From an uncultured Paraprevotella sp. (lineage in GTDB: Bacteria > Bacteroidota > Bacteroidia > Bacteroidales > Bacteroidaceae): 64,000 nucleotides of DNA. The stretch lies in contig CAMWUI010000002.1 of assembly GCA_947177395.1 (NCBI GenBank), positions 1-64,000 on the forward strand. The letters run 5' to 3'. Both the position numbers and the translations under genes were made by a program. This document shows positions 27,497-37,881 of this stretch, piece by piece (the stretch's first letter is position 1; each line of letters begins with the position of its first letter). The notes below the pieces were generated by a model, which saw only the letters and a list, made by a program, of their open reading frames with translations, was not told the DNA's origin and did no database searches.

Positions 27497-28981
27497 TTAC
27501 TTATTGAGCGACCACGAGAAGCCGTCTTTCGTGTCTTTTATCTCGAAACCCAAAGCGGCCAGTTCGTCACGGATGCGGTCGCTCGTAGCCCAGTCTTTAT
27601 TGGCTTTAGCGATGCGGCGCTGCTCGAGCAGCATGTCCACAACCTTTCCGAACGCTTCCTCGCGGGCGCCGTTGCTGCCCGTCTCCTCTTTCAGCCCCAG
27701 AATATCAAACATGAATGTGCAAAACACTTCCCGCAGGGCGTCCAACACATCGGAACTGATGGATGCCTTTTTATCGACAATGGTATTCACCACGCGGCAA
27801 GCGTCGAACAAGTGACTGATGACAATCGGAGAATTCAGGTCGTCGTTCATGGCCGAATAACATTTGTCACGCAACTCGTCCACGTAGCTCATATCCACCG
27901 TACCGTTCTCCATCGGAGTGATATGTTGCAGGTTTTTCACTCCCTCCATAAGCCGGGCCAGTCCCTTTTCACTGGCCTGCAGGGCCTCGTTGCTGAAGTC
28001 CACCGTACTGCGGTAGTGCGCCTGCAGGATGAAGAAACGGATGGTCATGGGAGAATAAGCCTGCGTCAGGCTTTCGTGTTCCCCGCTGAAGAACTGACCG
28101 AGCGTAATGAAGTTGTTGTAGGATTTTCCCATCTTCTTACCGTTGATGGTAATCATATTGTTGTGCATCCAGTACTTCACCATCTGCTTGCCTTGTGCGG
28201 CAACTGCCTGCGCTATCTCGCATTCGTGGTGCGGAAAGATAAGGTCCATCCCTCCGCCGTGGATATCAAAACATTCGCCAAGATATTTGCGTCCCATGGC
28301 CGTACATTCGCAATGCCATCCGGGAAAACCTTCGCTCCAGGGCGACGGCCACCGCATGATGTGTTCGGGCTGCGCTTTTTTCCAAAGAGCGAAATCCACC
28401 TGCGCACGTTTTTCCCCCACGCCGTCCAGCTCGCGGCTGGCGTCATGCACATCGTCCAGGTTGCGCCCCGACAGCCTCCCGTAGCCATAAACCTTGTCGT
28501 ACTTCTCCACATCGAAGTACACCGAACCGTTTGACACATACGCGAATCCATTGTCGAGTATCTGCTGCACAAGCTGCTCCTGCTCTATAATATGTCCCGT
28601 GGCATGCGGCTCGATGCTGGGCGACAGTACATTCAGTTGCGCCATGGCCGCGTTGAAACGATTGGTATAATACTGGGCTACCTCCATCGGTTCCAGCTCT
28701 TCAAGCCGGGCTTTCTTGGCAATCTTGTCCTCGCCTTCGTCGGCATCGTGCTCCAGATGTCCTACATCCGTAATGTTACGGACGTAACGCACTTTATATC
28801 CCACGTGTTGCAAATACCGGAACAACAGGTCGAACGTAATAGCAGGCCGTGCATGCCCCAGATGTGCGTCGCCATACACCGTAGGACCGCACACATACAT
28901 GCCCACGCGCCCTGGCGTGACAGGCACAAACTCCTCTTTCTTGCGCGACAGGGTATTATAGATGGTAAGTTTCTGTTCCAT
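27497..28981 (-). CDS. cysS: Cysteinyl-tRNA synthetase
   Basis: This 494-aa class I synthetase has the HIGH motif as HLGH (40-43), zinc ligand Cys31 in YVCGPTVYG, further zinc ligands in [10 protein letters not shown] and FPHHECE, and the KMSKS loop as KMGKSYNNF. Its length matches the family. It charges tRNA-Cys. A TAnnTTTG box lies in the 82-base gap after ispG, so it can be expressed separately from the upstream ruvB-ybeY-purE-ispG run. Confidence 0.96.
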   Translation of the reverse strand: MEQKLTIYNTLSRKKEEFVPVTPGRVGMYVCGPTVYGDAHLGHARPAITFDLLFRYLQHVGYKVRYVRNITDVGHLEHDADEGEDKIAKKARLEELEPMEVAQYYTNRFNAAMAQLNVLSPSIEPHATGHIIEQEQLVQQILDNGFAYVSNGSVYFDVEKYDKVYGYGRLSGRNLDDVHDASRELDGVGEKRAQVDFALWKKAQPEHIMRWPSPWSEGFPGWHCECTAMGRKYLGECFDIHGGGMDLIFPHHECEIAQAVAAQGKQMVKYWMHNNMITINGKKMGKSYNNFITLGQFFSGEHESLTQAYSPMTIRFFILQAHYRSTVDFSNEALQASEKGLARLMEGVKNLQHITPMENGTVDMSYVDELRDKCYSAMNDDLNSPIVISHLFDACRVVNTIVDKKASISSDVLDALREVFCTFMFDILGLKEETGSNGAREEAFGKVVDMLLEQRRIAKANKDWATSDRIRDELAALGFEIKDTKDGFSWSLNK

Positions 28982-29014
28982 ATTGAATGTTGTTTTTATT
29001 TATTCTTCTTTGGA

Positions 29015-29022
29015 CAAAGGTA
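29015..29022 (-). promoter_or_regulatory. -7 promoter box of cysS
   Basis: The minus strand reads TACCTTTG, 34 bases upstream of the cysS start codon and inside the ispG-cysS gap. No clear -33 box is visible. Confidence 0.5.
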
Positions 29023-29063
29023 GTTATTTTTGCAGGAAAGCATAACTTTCCTCCACGAAAAAA

Positions 29064-30938
29064 CTATGTTTTGGCCGGCTCGTCTCCGTTGGCGCGAATC
29101 AGTTGAAGCAATTTCTCCACCGCTTCCTCTGCCGGAATGTTCTTTTCTATACATTCCTGTTTCTTGTACAGGCTCACCTTGCCACGGGCTGCGCCCACAT
29201 AGCCGTAATCCGCATCCGCCATTTCTCCGGGACCATTGACGATACATCCCATGATGCCAATCTTCAACCCTTTCAGATGGGAAGTGGCGGCCTTGATGCG
29301 GGCGATGGTCGCTTCGAGGTCATAGAGCGTACGGCCGCATCCCGGACAAGAAATATATTCCGTCTTGCTCGTGCGCAGACGGGCAGCCTGCAGGATGCTG
29401 AAAGCCGTGGCATCGATGTCTGCGTGAGACAAATCTCCATTGTTATACAAATACACCCCGTCGCATAGGCCGTCAAAAAGCAAGGCTCCCATGTCGGCCG
29501 CACTTTCTATCTGGAAGTCTTCCTTCTCCGCGGCATTGTGGGAATACTGCTGGAACACGATGACCGGGTTGTCCAATCCCTCCCGGGTAAGCTCGTGAAT
29601 CAATGCACGATGTTCGCCCAGCCGGTTGGGATGATTGCTTTGCGAAATGACAACGACTTCCGGATGATATTTCAGACAGGCACGCACTTCTTCCGTCAGC
29701 GCCCCATAACAAAGAAACAGGAATTTCCGCTCTGCCGGACAAGCTCCGAGAAGCGGCAGCATGTTATAGGGGAATGCGGGATAAGTGTCCGCCTCTCCTG
29801 TCCACAGGTCGGCATCCACGATATAAGCGGCCTGTTCACGCTCTTCCCGGGGAGGCAGATGACGGCCGCAATAAATATAATCCGGCTGGAAATCCTCTAC
29901 AGGGCGGAAAGCGGACCATCGGCCGGAAGCCTCCAGGTCCATGCGATCGGCCATGACCACGGGGACGTTATCCCCGCCGATATTGCCCACAGCCGCCGTA
30001 TGGCGGCGCACAGGCCGCAGGAAATCAAAATCCGAAGCGGCCTCGCCCGGTATCATCAGATGTCCTGCACGGCGCGTGACATATTCCGTCAGTTTGCGTG
30101 CCACGGGTATTTCGGCCTCGGGCGCCTCGCTCAACGACACACGCACGGTGTCGCCCAGTCCGTCTGCCAGCAGGGCACCTATTCCCACAGCGCTTTTGAT
30201 ACGCCCGTCCTCGCCGTCCCCTGCTTCCGTCACTCCCAGATGCAGGGGAAAATCCATGCCCTCGCGGCCCATCACATCGGCCAGCAGGCGCACACTGCGC
30301 ACCATCACCGCCGTATTGCTGGCCTTGATGGAAATAACAACGTCACGGAAGTCCTCCTTTACACAAATGCGCAGAAATTCCATGCAACTTTCCACAATGC
30401 CTTCCGGAGTGTCCCCATACCGGCTCATGATGCGATCGCTCAACGAACCGTGGTTCACTCCGATACGTACAGCCGTATGGTTCTCCCGGCATATATGCAG
30501 GAAGGGCACGAAACGTTCTTCTATTTTCCGGAGCTCTCCGGCATATTCCTCGTCCGTGTATTCCAAATGTTTAAACGTGCGCGCCGCATCCACGTAATTA
30601 CCGGGATTGATGCGTACCTTCTCGGCATATAAGGCGGCCACATCAGCCACACGGGGGTTGAAATGGACGTCGGCCACCAAAGGTACGTTGCAGCCGGCGG
30701 CCCGCACTCCTGCATTGATAGCCTTCAGGTTCTCAGCCTCGCGCACCCCTTGTGTCGTGAGACGAACGTATTCGCCTCCGGCCTCCGCAATGCGGAGGGT
30801 CTGCGCCACACAGGCTTCCGTATCCATCGTCACGGTGTTGGTCATGCTCTGTACCCGTATGGGATGGCGTCCTCCCAAGGGCGTACCGCCAATGTTCACT
30901 TCACGGGTGGCACGGCGGCAGTAGTTAAACAGGTCCAT
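29064..30938 (-). CDS. ispG: 4-hydroxy-3-methylbut-2-enyl diphosphate synthase, long form
   Basis: This 624-aa enzyme of the MEP isoprenoid pathway converts MEcPP to HMBPP. The N-terminal TIM-barrel segment starts VNIGGTPLGGRHPIRVQSMT, and the C-terminal iron-sulfur part has CPGCGRTLYDLE and GCIVNGPGEMADADYGYVG, supplying the cluster cysteines. Typical bacterial IspG has about 370-400 aa. The extra 230 residues between the halves are the insert domain found in Bacteroidota, Chlamydiae and plants. It lies 26 bases after purE. Confidence 0.95.
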   Translation of the reverse strand: MDLFNYCRRATREVNIGGTPLGGRHPIRVQSMTNTVTMDTEACVAQTLRIAEAGGEYVRLTTQGVREAENLKAINAGVRAAGCNVPLVADVHFNPRVADVAALYAEKVRINPGNYVDAARTFKHLEYTDEEYAGELRKIEERFVPFLHICRENHTAVRIGVNHGSLSDRIMSRYGDTPEGIVESCMEFLRICVKEDFRDVVISIKASNTAVMVRSVRLLADVMGREGMDFPLHLGVTEAGDGEDGRIKSAVGIGALLADGLGDTVRVSLSEAPEAEIPVARKLTEYVTRRAGHLMIPGEAASDFDFLRPVRRHTAAVGNIGGDNVPVVMADRMDLEASGRWSAFRPVEDFQPDYIYCGRHLPPREEREQAAYIVDADLWTGEADTYPAFPYNMLPLLGACPAERKFLFLCYGALTEEVRACLKYHPEVVVISQSNHPNRLGEHRALIHELTREGLDNPVIVFQQYSHNAAEKEDFQIESAADMGALLFDGLCDGVYLYNNGDLSHADIDATAFSILQAARLRTSKTEYISCPGCGRTLYDLEATIARIKAATSHLKGLKIGIMGCIVNGPGEMADADYGYVGAARGKVSLYKKQECIEKNIPAEEAVEKLLQLIRANGDEPAKT

Positions 30939-30964
30939 ATCCTTTATGGAATTAAGTCTGCACT

Positions 30965-31474
30965 TCAGTTATCTACTTTATACTTATATTTCACTTCGGC
31001 CAATTCACCGTTTGCCTTTACAATCTTGTTTTTCAAGCTTTCCTTGAACGCAGCCAGCCGTCCGGCCAGTTCGGCGTCAGAAAGCGACAGCATCTGGGCG
31101 GCCAGAATAGCAGCATTCTGAGCACCGTTCACACCTACCGTAGCCACGGGTATTCCCGGCGGCATCTGCACGATGGACAACAAAGCATCCAATCCGTCCA
31201 GCATACCTTTAATAGGCACCCCAATGACAGGTAATGTGGTGCCGGCCGCAATGACGCCGGGCAGAGCTGCCGCCATACCGGCACCGGCTATAATGACTTT
31301 CAGCCCGCGGCCGGCGGCATTCCTCGCAAAGTTCTCCACCTCGTCAGGCGTGCGGTGCGCCGAAAGAGCATTCATTTCAAAGGGTATTTGGAGTTCGTCG
31401 AAAAAAAGAGCGGCTTTCTCCATGACAGGCAAGTCGGAAGTGCTGCCCATGATAATGCTTACAACTGGTTTCAT
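30965..31474 (-). CDS. purE: N5-carboxyaminoimidazole ribonucleotide mutase
   Basis: This 169-aa protein carries PurE class I signatures: SIIMGSTSDLPVMEKAA, the active-site SAHRTP, IAGAGMAAALPGVIA, and GVPIKGMLDGLDALLSIVQMP. It isomerises N5-CAIR to CAIR in purine synthesis. Full-length, with start at 31474. It lies between ybeY and ispG with gaps of 24 and 26 bases. Confidence 0.95.
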   Translation of the reverse strand: MKPVVSIIMGSTSDLPVMEKAALFFDELQIPFEMNALSAHRTPDEVENFARNAAGRGLKVIIAGAGMAAALPGVIAAGTTLPVIGVPIKGMLDGLDALLSIVQMPPGIPVATVGVNGAQNAAILAAQMLSLSDAELAGRLAAFKESLKNKIVKANGELAEVKYKYKVDN

Positions 31475-31498
31475 ATCTTCAATTATTAAAATACTGTC

Positions 31499-31921
31499 CT
31501 ACTTCCTAATTCCCAGCATCGCCAGTGCGCGGTTTTCCTCTTCCTCCATCACCGCCCGTTCACCGGGTCCCTTGTCATTGATGCCGCACAGATGAAGGAT
31601 GCCGTGAATGATGACGCGGCGCAACTCCTGCTGATAGGGAACTCCCATCTGTTCGGCATTCGTGCGCACAGTGTCCAGACTGACAAAAAGATCGCCGGAA
31701 ATGATGTCTCCGTCGGTATAATCAAACGTGATGATATCCGTGTAATAATCGTGTTGCAGATACTGACGGTTTACTTCCAGTATCTTCTCGTCATCTACGA
31801 AAATATAGGCAATCTCCCCCACTTTCTTCCCGTGAGCGGAAGCCACGGATTTCACCCAGGCCGTGTTCTCACGTCGCTTGATATCCGGCATCTTCACGCC
31901 GTCTGTGTTATAGGTTATCAT
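31499..31921 (-). CDS. ybeY: Endoribonuclease YbeY (16S rRNA maturation)
   Basis: This 140-aa protein has the metal-binding signature of the UPF0054 family in RRVIIHGILHLCGINDKGPGE, with two His in HGILH and a later Asp in place of the usual third His region. The upstream part (YTDIITFDYTDGDIISGDLFVS) is also diagnostic. It acts in ribosome quality control and 16S 3'-end processing. It lies between ruvB and purE in the minus-strand run. Confidence 0.9.
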   Translation of the reverse strand: MITYNTDGVKMPDIKRRENTAWVKSVASAHGKKVGEIAYIFVDDEKILEVNRQYLQHDYYTDIITFDYTDGDIISGDLFVSLDTVRTNAEQMGVPYQQELRRVIIHGILHLCGINDKGPGERAVMEEEENRALAMLGIRK

Positions 31922-31959
31922 AAGAATTTTGTTTTTGTCTGTTGTTACCCCCGGACGGC

Positions 31960-32988
31960 TTAAAATAACGATCCCTGCGAATCGGACGCAAAGCGGTTCC
32001 GCCCCAGATGTTCGTAAGCCAGTTCCGTCACCTCGCGACCCCGCGGAGTACGTTTGATAAAGCCCTCTTTAATAAGAAAAGGTTCATAGACTTCCTCCAC
32101 CGTATCCGCATCCTCCGCCACAGCCGTGGCAATGGTCGTGATACCCACAGGACCTCCCCGGAACTTATCAATGATCGTAAGAAGGATGCGGTTGTCTATC
32201 TCGTCCAGCCCATAACGATCGATATTGAGTGACTCCAACGCATAGCGTGCAATATCCATGTCGATATTTCCATCGCCTTTCACCTGCGCGAAGTCACGCA
32301 CGCGACGCAGAAGTGCATTGGCAATACGCGGCGTTCCCCGGCTGCGACGGGCGATTTCAGCTGCGGCATCGTCGAAAATAGGAACACTGAGAATGCCGGC
32401 CGAACGCCGGATAATACGCGAGAGCACGCTATTGTCATAATACTCCAGATGGAGGTTGATACCGAAACGCGCACGCAAAGGAGGTGTGAGCCGTCCGCTG
32501 CGTGTGGTAGCTCCCACGAGCGTGAAAGGATTCAAGTCTATCTGTATGCTCCGGGCCGAGGGGCCTTTGTCTATCAGGATGTCTATACGGTAGTCTTCCA
32601 TTGCGGAATAAAGATATTCTTCCACCACAGGATTCAGACGGTGTATCTCGTCTATGAAAAGCACGTCGTTGGGCTCCAGCGAAGTGAGTATACCGGCCAG
32701 ATCACCTGGCTTATCAAGCACAGGTCCGGAAGTGATTTTAAACCCCACCCCCAACTCATTGGCTATGATATTGCTCAAAGTAGTCTTTCCCAATCCCGGA
32801 GGACCGTGGAGCAGAGTATGGTCAAGGGGTTCGCCACGATACTTGGCAGCCTCAACAAAAACGCGCAGGTTTTCCACCGCTTTCAACTGGCCGCTGAAGT
32901 CCTCGAAACGCAAAGGGCGAAGCGCATTTTCAAAGTCCCGTTCACCGGCACCGCTCTGTTGTTTCCGTATGTCGAATTGTTCTTCCAT
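31960..32988 (-). CDS. ruvB: Holliday junction branch-migration ATPase RuvB
   Basis: The start at 32988 ([10 protein letters not shown]) gives 342 aa, the usual RuvB length; the longer frame to 33054 adds unlikely residues. Walker A reads [10 protein letters not shown], Walker B is [10 protein letters not shown], sensor 1 is VGATTRSG, and the arginine-finger segment [17 protein letters not shown] is present. The C-terminal winged helix ends with the RTPRGR segment. It works with RuvA and RuvC, which are not encoded in the window. A TATCTTTG box sits only 6 bases before the ATG, so the transcript may be nearly leaderless. Confidence 0.95.
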   Translation of the reverse strand: MEEQFDIRKQQSGAGERDFENALRPLRFEDFSGQLKAVENLRVFVEAAKYRGEPLDHTLLHGPPGLGKTTLSNIIANELGVGFKITSGPVLDKPGDLAGILTSLEPNDVLFIDEIHRLNPVVEEYLYSAMEDYRIDILIDKGPSARSIQIDLNPFTLVGATTRSGRLTPPLRARFGINLHLEYYDNSVLSRIIRRSAGILSVPIFDDAAAEIARRSRGTPRIANALLRRVRDFAQVKGDGNIDMDIARYALESLNIDRYGLDEIDNRILLTIIDKFRGGPVGITTIATAVAEDADTVEEVYEPFLIKEGFIKRTPRGREVTELAYEHLGRNRFASDSQGSLF

Positions 32989-32993
32989 TGCCA

Positions 32994-33001
32994 CAAAGAT
33001 A
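32994..33001 (-). promoter_or_regulatory. Possible -7 box directly before ruvB
   Basis: The minus strand reads TATCTTTG, matching TAnnTTTG, six bases upstream of the chosen ATG. If used, the mRNA would start at or within a few bases of the start codon. Confidence 0.35.
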
Positions 33002-33177
33002 AATGTTTTAATTGAAAAAGCCATCTTGTCATACCGATTTAATAAAATTAGCATGAAAGCCGTCTAAATGTCAGTTCATTACTACATAAGCTGTTAAAGG
33101 AAACTAATGTCTGTTTTCAAAAGCGGACAGGCCCGACATTTGCTGTTTTTTCAATGTACATAACCCTCTTAAAAATA

Positions 33178-33477
33178 ATGTTTATGGAAAAAGAATCTTT
33201 GAAACAGCTGATAGAGAATAACAATCTCGTACTGGTGGACTTTTATGCTACATGGTGTGGCCCCTGCAAACGCATGCATCCCGTACTGGACAGCCTGAAA
33301 CAAGAGATGGGCGACAGCATCCGTATAGCAAAAATAGACATCGATACTCATCCCGACCTAGTGGAGCAACACCGCATCCAGTCCGTACCTACCCTGATGC
33401 TTTTCAGAAACGGACAATTGGAATGGAGAGAAAGCGGCGGCATGTCGCTCGAACAGTTGAAAGCCCGCATTTCCTAA
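33178..33477 (+). CDS. trx: Thioredoxin
   Basis: This single-domain thioredoxin of about 99 aa has the active site WCGPCK in VDFYATWCGPCKRM and the cis-Pro segment SVPTLMLFRNG. It reduces cytoplasmic disulfides; no signal peptide is visible. Starts at 33178 or 33184 are both plausible, and 33154 is less so. It is a single gene followed by a strong hairpin terminator. Confidence 0.92.
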   Translation: MFMEKESLKQLIENNNLVLVDFYATWCGPCKRMHPVLDSLKQEMGDSIRIAKIDIDTHPDLVEQHRIQSVPTLMLFRNGQLEWRESGGMSLEQLKARIS

Positions 33478-33490
33478 GTGAAACCAAACA

Positions 33491-33539
33491 AGTGAAAGAA
33501 TAAGTGATGGATATTATTTCCAATTCTTATTCTTTCACT
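33491..33539 (+). terminator. Intrinsic terminator after the thioredoxin gene
   Basis: A 14-bp perfect inverted repeat (AGTGAAAGAATAAG at 33491-33504 with 33526-33539) is followed by TTTTA on the plus strand, 14 bases beyond the stop codon. Confidence 0.85.
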
Positions 33540-33629
33540 TTTACATATTTATATAGCAAACCAACCAAGAAGTAACTTTACTCTACGTTTTTTAACAACC
33601 GCAAGAAGGTACAAACCGTAAAAAACATG

Positions 33630-33637
33630 TAATTTTG
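33630..33637 (+). promoter_or_regulatory. -7 promoter box of the nucleoside-recognition gene
   Basis: TAATTTTG matches TAnnTTTG. Transcription would begin near 33644, downstream of the possible TTG start at 33635, which supports the ATG at 33662 as the true start. Confidence 0.5.
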
Positions 33638-33661
33638 TCTAATTATGCTTATTTGCAAATT

Positions 33662-34894
33662 ATGGTACTAAATTACATCTGGATTGCTTTCTTCGGTATC
33701 GCCTTTCTCACGGCTATCATCAAACTTGTGCTTGCCGGCGACCTGAATGTCTTTCCTTCCCTGATAGATTCTACTTTTGCCTCCTCCAAGACTGCTTTCG
33801 AGATTTCGCTTGGATTGACCGGTGTCCTGTCCTTATGGATGGGGCTAATGAAAATCGGAGAGCGGAGTGGGCTGGTGGCCAAACTAGCTCGATGGCTCAG
33901 TCCGCTGTTTGTAAAACTATTCCCCGAAATTCCAACAGGACATCCCGTCATAGGAAGCATCTTTATGAACTTGTCCGCCAATATGCTGGGACTGGACAAT
34001 GCCGCCACTCCCTTGGGTTTGAAAGCCATGGAAGGACTGCAGGAACTAAACCCCAGAAAAGACACCGCCACCAATTCCATGATCATGTTCCTTGTACTCA
34101 ACACGTCGGGATTGACGCTTATCCCCGTAAGCATCATGGTGTATCGGGCACAGATGGGAGCCACACAGCCCACGGACGTGTTCCTGCCTCTGCTGCTTGC
34201 CACACTGGCAAGCACCCTCACCGGCTTGATCGTCACTGGCATCTATCAACGCATTAACTTGCTGAACCGTACCGTCATAACAGTTCTGGGCAGCCTTTGC
34301 CTCTGTGTAACATGCCTCGTTTGGGGACTAAGCCGGCTGGAGCGGGATGCCGTGAACGTATGGAGCACATCCATCGCCAACATAGTTCTATTCCTTATCA
34401 TCATAGCGTTTATCTTCTCCGGTGTACGCCGCCGCATTAATGTATACGAGACTTTTATCGAAGGAGCCAAAGACGGATTTTCCACCGCCGTGCGCATAAT
34501 ACCCTATTTGGTGGCTATGCTGGTGGCCATCGGAGTGTTCCGCGCTTCCGGAGCCATGGATCTGCTTATCGACGCTATCAGCAACGCCATAGACAGCATG
34601 GGATTCGACACCGAATTCGTCGGTGCATTGCCCACAGCGTTGATGAAACCCTTGAGCGGAAGCGGCTCACGGGGAATGATGGTGGATGCCATGGCCACCT
34701 ACGGAGCCGATTCGTTTGTCGGACGACTGAGCAGCATCTTTCAAGGCTCCACCGACACGACGTTCTACATTCTGGCCGTGTATTTCGGCAGCGTGGGCGT
34801 ACGCCATACCCGGCATGCCGTGACCTGCGGACTGATAGCCGATGCAGCGGGCATTCTGGCAGCCATAGGCGTGGCCTATTTTTTCTTCGGTTAA
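33662..34894 (+). CDS. Nucleoside-recognition (SpmA/SpmB-like fused) membrane protein
   Basis: This 410-aa integral membrane protein has two nucleoside-recognition/'Gate' domains in tandem, corresponding to fused SpmA and SpmB. Segments such as MNLSANMLGLDNAATPLGLKAM (SpmA-like) and GALPTALMKPLSGSGSRGMMVDA with FQGSTDTTFYILAVYFGSVG (SpmB-like) are diagnostic. In sporeformers the two halves are separate and act in spore core dehydration. In non-sporulating Bacteroidota the fusion is common and its substrate is unknown. It lies 12 bases before the flippase gene. Confidence 0.85.
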   Translation: MVLNYIWIAFFGIAFLTAIIKLVLAGDLNVFPSLIDSTFASSKTAFEISLGLTGVLSLWMGLMKIGERSGLVAKLARWLSPLFVKLFPEIPTGHPVIGSIFMNLSANMLGLDNAATPLGLKAMEGLQELNPRKDTATNSMIMFLVLNTSGLTLIPVSIMVYRAQMGATQPTDVFLPLLLATLASTLTGLIVTGIYQRINLLNRTVITVLGSLCLCVTCLVWGLSRLERDAVNVWSTSIANIVLFLIIIAFIFSGVRRRINVYETFIEGAKDGFSTAVRIIPYLVAMLVAIGVFRASGAMDLLIDAISNAIDSMGFDTEFVGALPTALMKPLSGSGSRGMMVDAMATYGADSFVGRLSSIFQGSTDTTFYILAVYFGSVGVRHTRHAVTCGLIADAAGILAAIGVAYFFFG

Positions 34895-34906
34895 ATAATA
34901 TAAAAA

Positions 34907-36409
34907 ATGACAGAACTGAAATCCATAGCAAAAGATACCGCCATTTACGGACTAAGCAGCATTGTGGGCCGCTTTCTCAACTATCTGCTGGTGCCTCTCT
35001 ACACGGCACAGCTGGCAGCCGCCTCCGGGGGGTACGGAGTGATAACCAACATCTACGCCTACGTGGCACTGATACTCGTATTGCTCACCTTCGGCATGGA
35101 AACCACATTCTTCCGTTTCGCCAACAAAGAAGGAGAGGATCCGCGAAACATCTATTCCACGACACTCATCCTGGTAGGCACCGTGGCCCTTCTGTTCACT
35201 ACCGGCATATTGGTGTTCCTTCCCGCCATATCCTCTGCCATGGGCTATGCCGACCATCCCGAATACGTAGGCATGATGGCCGTCTGCGTGGCCATCGACG
35301 CATTCCAGAGCATCTCTTTCGCCTGGCTGCGCTTTTGCCATCGGCCGATGAAATTCGCCGCCCTCAAACTGCTGTTCATCATCCTGAACATCACGCTCAA
35401 CATACTTTACTTCGCTGTCCTGCCCAATCTGTACGAGCAATATCCCGATACAATAGGATGGATATACAATCCACAGACAGGTGTAGGATATGCATTCAGT
35501 CTCAATCTCGTATGCACGGCTTTGATCACGATATTCTTCTGGCCTGAATTGAAAGAATTCCGCTACAAACCGGACGCACAACTGGTAAAGAGAATGCTCC
35601 GGTACAGCTGGCCCATCCTCGTGCTGGGCATCGCCAGCATCCTGAACCAAACAGCGGATAAGATGATATTCCCGCTCGTCTACGACGACGGACAGGGCGG
35701 AAAGGTACAGCTGGGCATTTACGGAGCCTGTGTCAAAGTAGCCATGATCATGGCCATGATTACCCAAGCGTTCCGCTATGCCTACGAACCGTTCGTGTTC
35801 GGAAAAGCCAAGGACAGGGACTGCCGCGAGACATACGCCGCCGCCATGAAATATTTCATTATCTTCACCCTGCTGGCCTTCCTCTGCGTGATGGGATATA
35901 TAGACATTTTGAAACTTATCATCGCTCCCGACTACCGGGAAGGACTGCGCGTGGTGCCCATCGTCATGGCGGCCGAAATCATGATGGGCGTCTACTTCAA
36001 CCTCTCTTTCTGGTACAAACTCATCGACAGAACCATCTGGGGAGCCTGGTTCTCCCTGGCGGGATGCAGCGTACTGATTGCCGTCAACCTGATTTTCATC
36101 CCCCGCTATGGCTACATGGCTTGCGCATGGGGCGGATTCGCCGGATACGCCACGGCCATGACTCTGTCCTACATCGTCGGACAAAAGAAAAATCCCATCG
36201 CCTACCCGATGAAAGACATCCTCATCTACACGGCCTTCGCCGCCCTGCTGTACGGCGGTATGGAACTGCAGCCCGCCGCCTGGCATCCCGTCGCGCGGAT
36301 GGGAGCGAACACTGTGCTGATTCTCCTGTTCGTCACCTACATCATACGCAAGGACTTCCCCATAGAACCTATCATCCATAACATAAAAAGCAAACTTCGC
36401 AGGCCATGA
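34907..36409 (+). CDS. Oligosaccharide flippase (Wzx/polysaccharide biosynthesis family)
   Basis: This 500-aa protein of about 14 membrane helices opens AKDTAIYGLSSIVGRFLNYLLVPLYT, the typical start of the polysaccharide biosynthesis/MATE-like flippase family, and continues with LLTFGMETTFFRFANKE. Such proteins move lipid-linked sugars or precursors across the inner membrane. No glycosyltransferase lies nearby, so the cargo is unclear. It overlaps the DUF389 gene by 4 bases. Confidence 0.85.
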   Translation: MTELKSIAKDTAIYGLSSIVGRFLNYLLVPLYTAQLAAASGGYGVITNIYAYVALILVLLTFGMETTFFRFANKEGEDPRNIYSTTLILVGTVALLFTTGILVFLPAISSAMGYADHPEYVGMMAVCVAIDAFQSISFAWLRFCHRPMKFAALKLLFIILNITLNILYFAVLPNLYEQYPDTIGWIYNPQTGVGYAFSLNLVCTALITIFFWPELKEFRYKPDAQLVKRMLRYSWPILVLGIASILNQTADKMIFPLVYDDGQGGKVQLGIYGACVKVAMIMAMITQAFRYAYEPFVFGKAKDRDCRETYAAAMKYFIIFTLLAFLCVMGYIDILKLIIAPDYREGLRVVPIVMAAEIMMGVYFNLSFWYKLIDRTIWGAWFSLAGCSVLIAVNLIFIPRYGYMACAWGGFAGYATAMTLSYIVGQKKNPIAYPMKDILIYTAFAALLYGGMELQPAAWHPVARMGANTVLILLFVTYIIRKDFPIEPIIHNIKSKLRRP

Positions 36410-37845
36410 CAAACACACCTCCGACAGAACAGAAAAACATCCACGAGCAACTGAAAGACATACTGCACCGGTTGCTGAACATCCGGGCTGAAAAAGCTCC
36501 GGAAGAGGAGACCATACAAAGCATCAAGGACGGAGTGGACTTCCGCGGAGCGAAACTCTGGATTCTCATACTGGCCATCTTCACGGCTTCGCTGGGCCTG
36601 AACACCAATTCCGCCGCAGTCATCATCGGAGCCATGCTCATCTCTCCCCTCATGGGACCTATCATCGGCATGGGACTGGGCATGGGCATCAACGACTTCG
36701 AACTTTTCAAACGTTCGTTCCGCAGCTACCTCACGGCAACGGTATTCAGCATCCTCACCTCCGTCATCTACTTCATCGCCACCCCGATAGCCGAGGCACA
36801 GTCGGAACTGCTGGCACGCACGTCGCCCAACATCTACGACGTGTTCATCGCCCTCTGCGGCGGATTGGCCGGTATAATCGCACTGAGCAGCACCAGCCAG
36901 CGGAACGGCAACGTAATCCCCGGCGTAGCCATCGCCACCGCCCTCATGCCTCCGCTCTGCACAACAGGATTCGGCATCGGCACGGGCAACTGGATGTATG
37001 CCGCAGGGGCTTTCTACCTTTATATAATAAACACCATCTTCATCAGCCTGGCCACTTTCATCGGCGTGCGGGCCATGCATTTCAAACCCAAGGTATTCGT
37101 GGACAAACAACGGGAAAAGCGTGTCAAGCATATACTTGTCACGATAGCCGTGGTCACCATCCTGCCCGCCTCGCTGCTCACCTACCAGCTGGTGCGCGAA
37201 ACGGCTTATACAAAAAAAGCCAATGATTTCATCAACCGGGAACTGGTTTCGGAAAACACACAAATCATCGGACGGCAGATAAGCCACGCCCAAAGGAACA
37301 TCCGCGTCGTAAGCATCGGACAGGATATCAGCGAAAAAGAGATAAACACAGCCAAATGCAAACTGAAGAACTATGGACTGGACGACACTGAACTGACCAT
37401 CATACAGGGAACTGCCGGCGTGGAGGTCAAGGACCTGCGCTCCATGTTGCAGAACCAGGAATTCATCTCCCCGAAACAAGCGGAACAGAACGCCCGCCTG
37501 CTGACCGCGCAGCAAAAACAAATACAAGGACTGGAGAAAAGGCTACAGCCCTACGAACGTAACGAACAACTGGCCGCCTCGCTCAGCCAGGAAATCCGGA
37601 CCCTGTTTCCCGAAATCAGCACCTTGTGTCTGGGGCGGAGCCTGTGCTACTCTTTGGGTAATACGGAAAAAGCCGACACTCTGATTATGGCCTACATGCA
37701 ACTGGAACGAAAACTGAATGTGGAGGCGAACACCCGCCTGCGAGACTGGCTGGTGGCACGCGTGCGAACGGACAAGGTGAAAATCATCCTGGAGATGAAA
37801 CAGAACGAACCGAAAGGGAAAACGCCTGCAAAGAACCAGAAATAA
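36406..37845 (+). CDS. DUF389 domain membrane protein
   Basis: This 479-aa protein has the DUF389 core at about 40-200: LWILILAIFTASLGLNTNSAAVIIGAMLISPLMGPIIG is highly characteristic (given here only in part as a landmark), followed by VIPGVAIATALMPPLCT. Residues about 240-270 form a further helix. The C-terminal 200 residues are soluble, with a coiled-coil-like segment (QNARLLTAQQKQIQGLEKRL). The biochemical function of DUF389 proteins is unknown. It begins inside the flippase stop codon (ATGA overlap) and is followed 36 bases later by the S46 peptidase gene. Confidence 0.87.
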   Translation: MTNTPPTEQKNIHEQLKDILHRLLNIRAEKAPEEETIQSIKDGVDFRGAKLWILILAIFTASLGLNTNSAAVIIGAMLISPLMGPIIGMGLGMGINDFELFKRSFRSYLTATVFSILTSVIYFIATPIAEAQSELLARTSPNIYDVFIALCGGLAGIIALSSTSQRNGNVIPGVAIATALMPPLCTTGFGIGTGNWMYAAGAFYLYIINTIFISLATFIGVRAMHFKPKVFVDKQREKRVKHILVTIAVVTILPASLLTYQLVRETAYTKKANDFINRELVSENTQIIGRQISHAQRNIRVVSIGQDISEKEINTAKCKLKNYGLDDTELTIIQGTAGVEVKDLRSMLQNQEFISPKQAEQNARLLTAQQKQIQGLEKRLQPYERNEQLAASLSQEIRTLFPEISTLCLGRSLCYSLGNTEKADTLIMAYMQLERKLNVEANTRLRDWLVARVRTDKVKIILEMKQNEPKGKTPAKNQK

Positions 37846-37881
37846 ATAACTTTATCAACAAATATAAACCAAAAGACAGAC

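Noticed and set aside
34952-36418. 488-aa open frame antisense to the flippase gene
   Set aside because: Its translation is rich in His, Glu and Gly without domain signals, while the plus strand encodes a complete membrane flippase.
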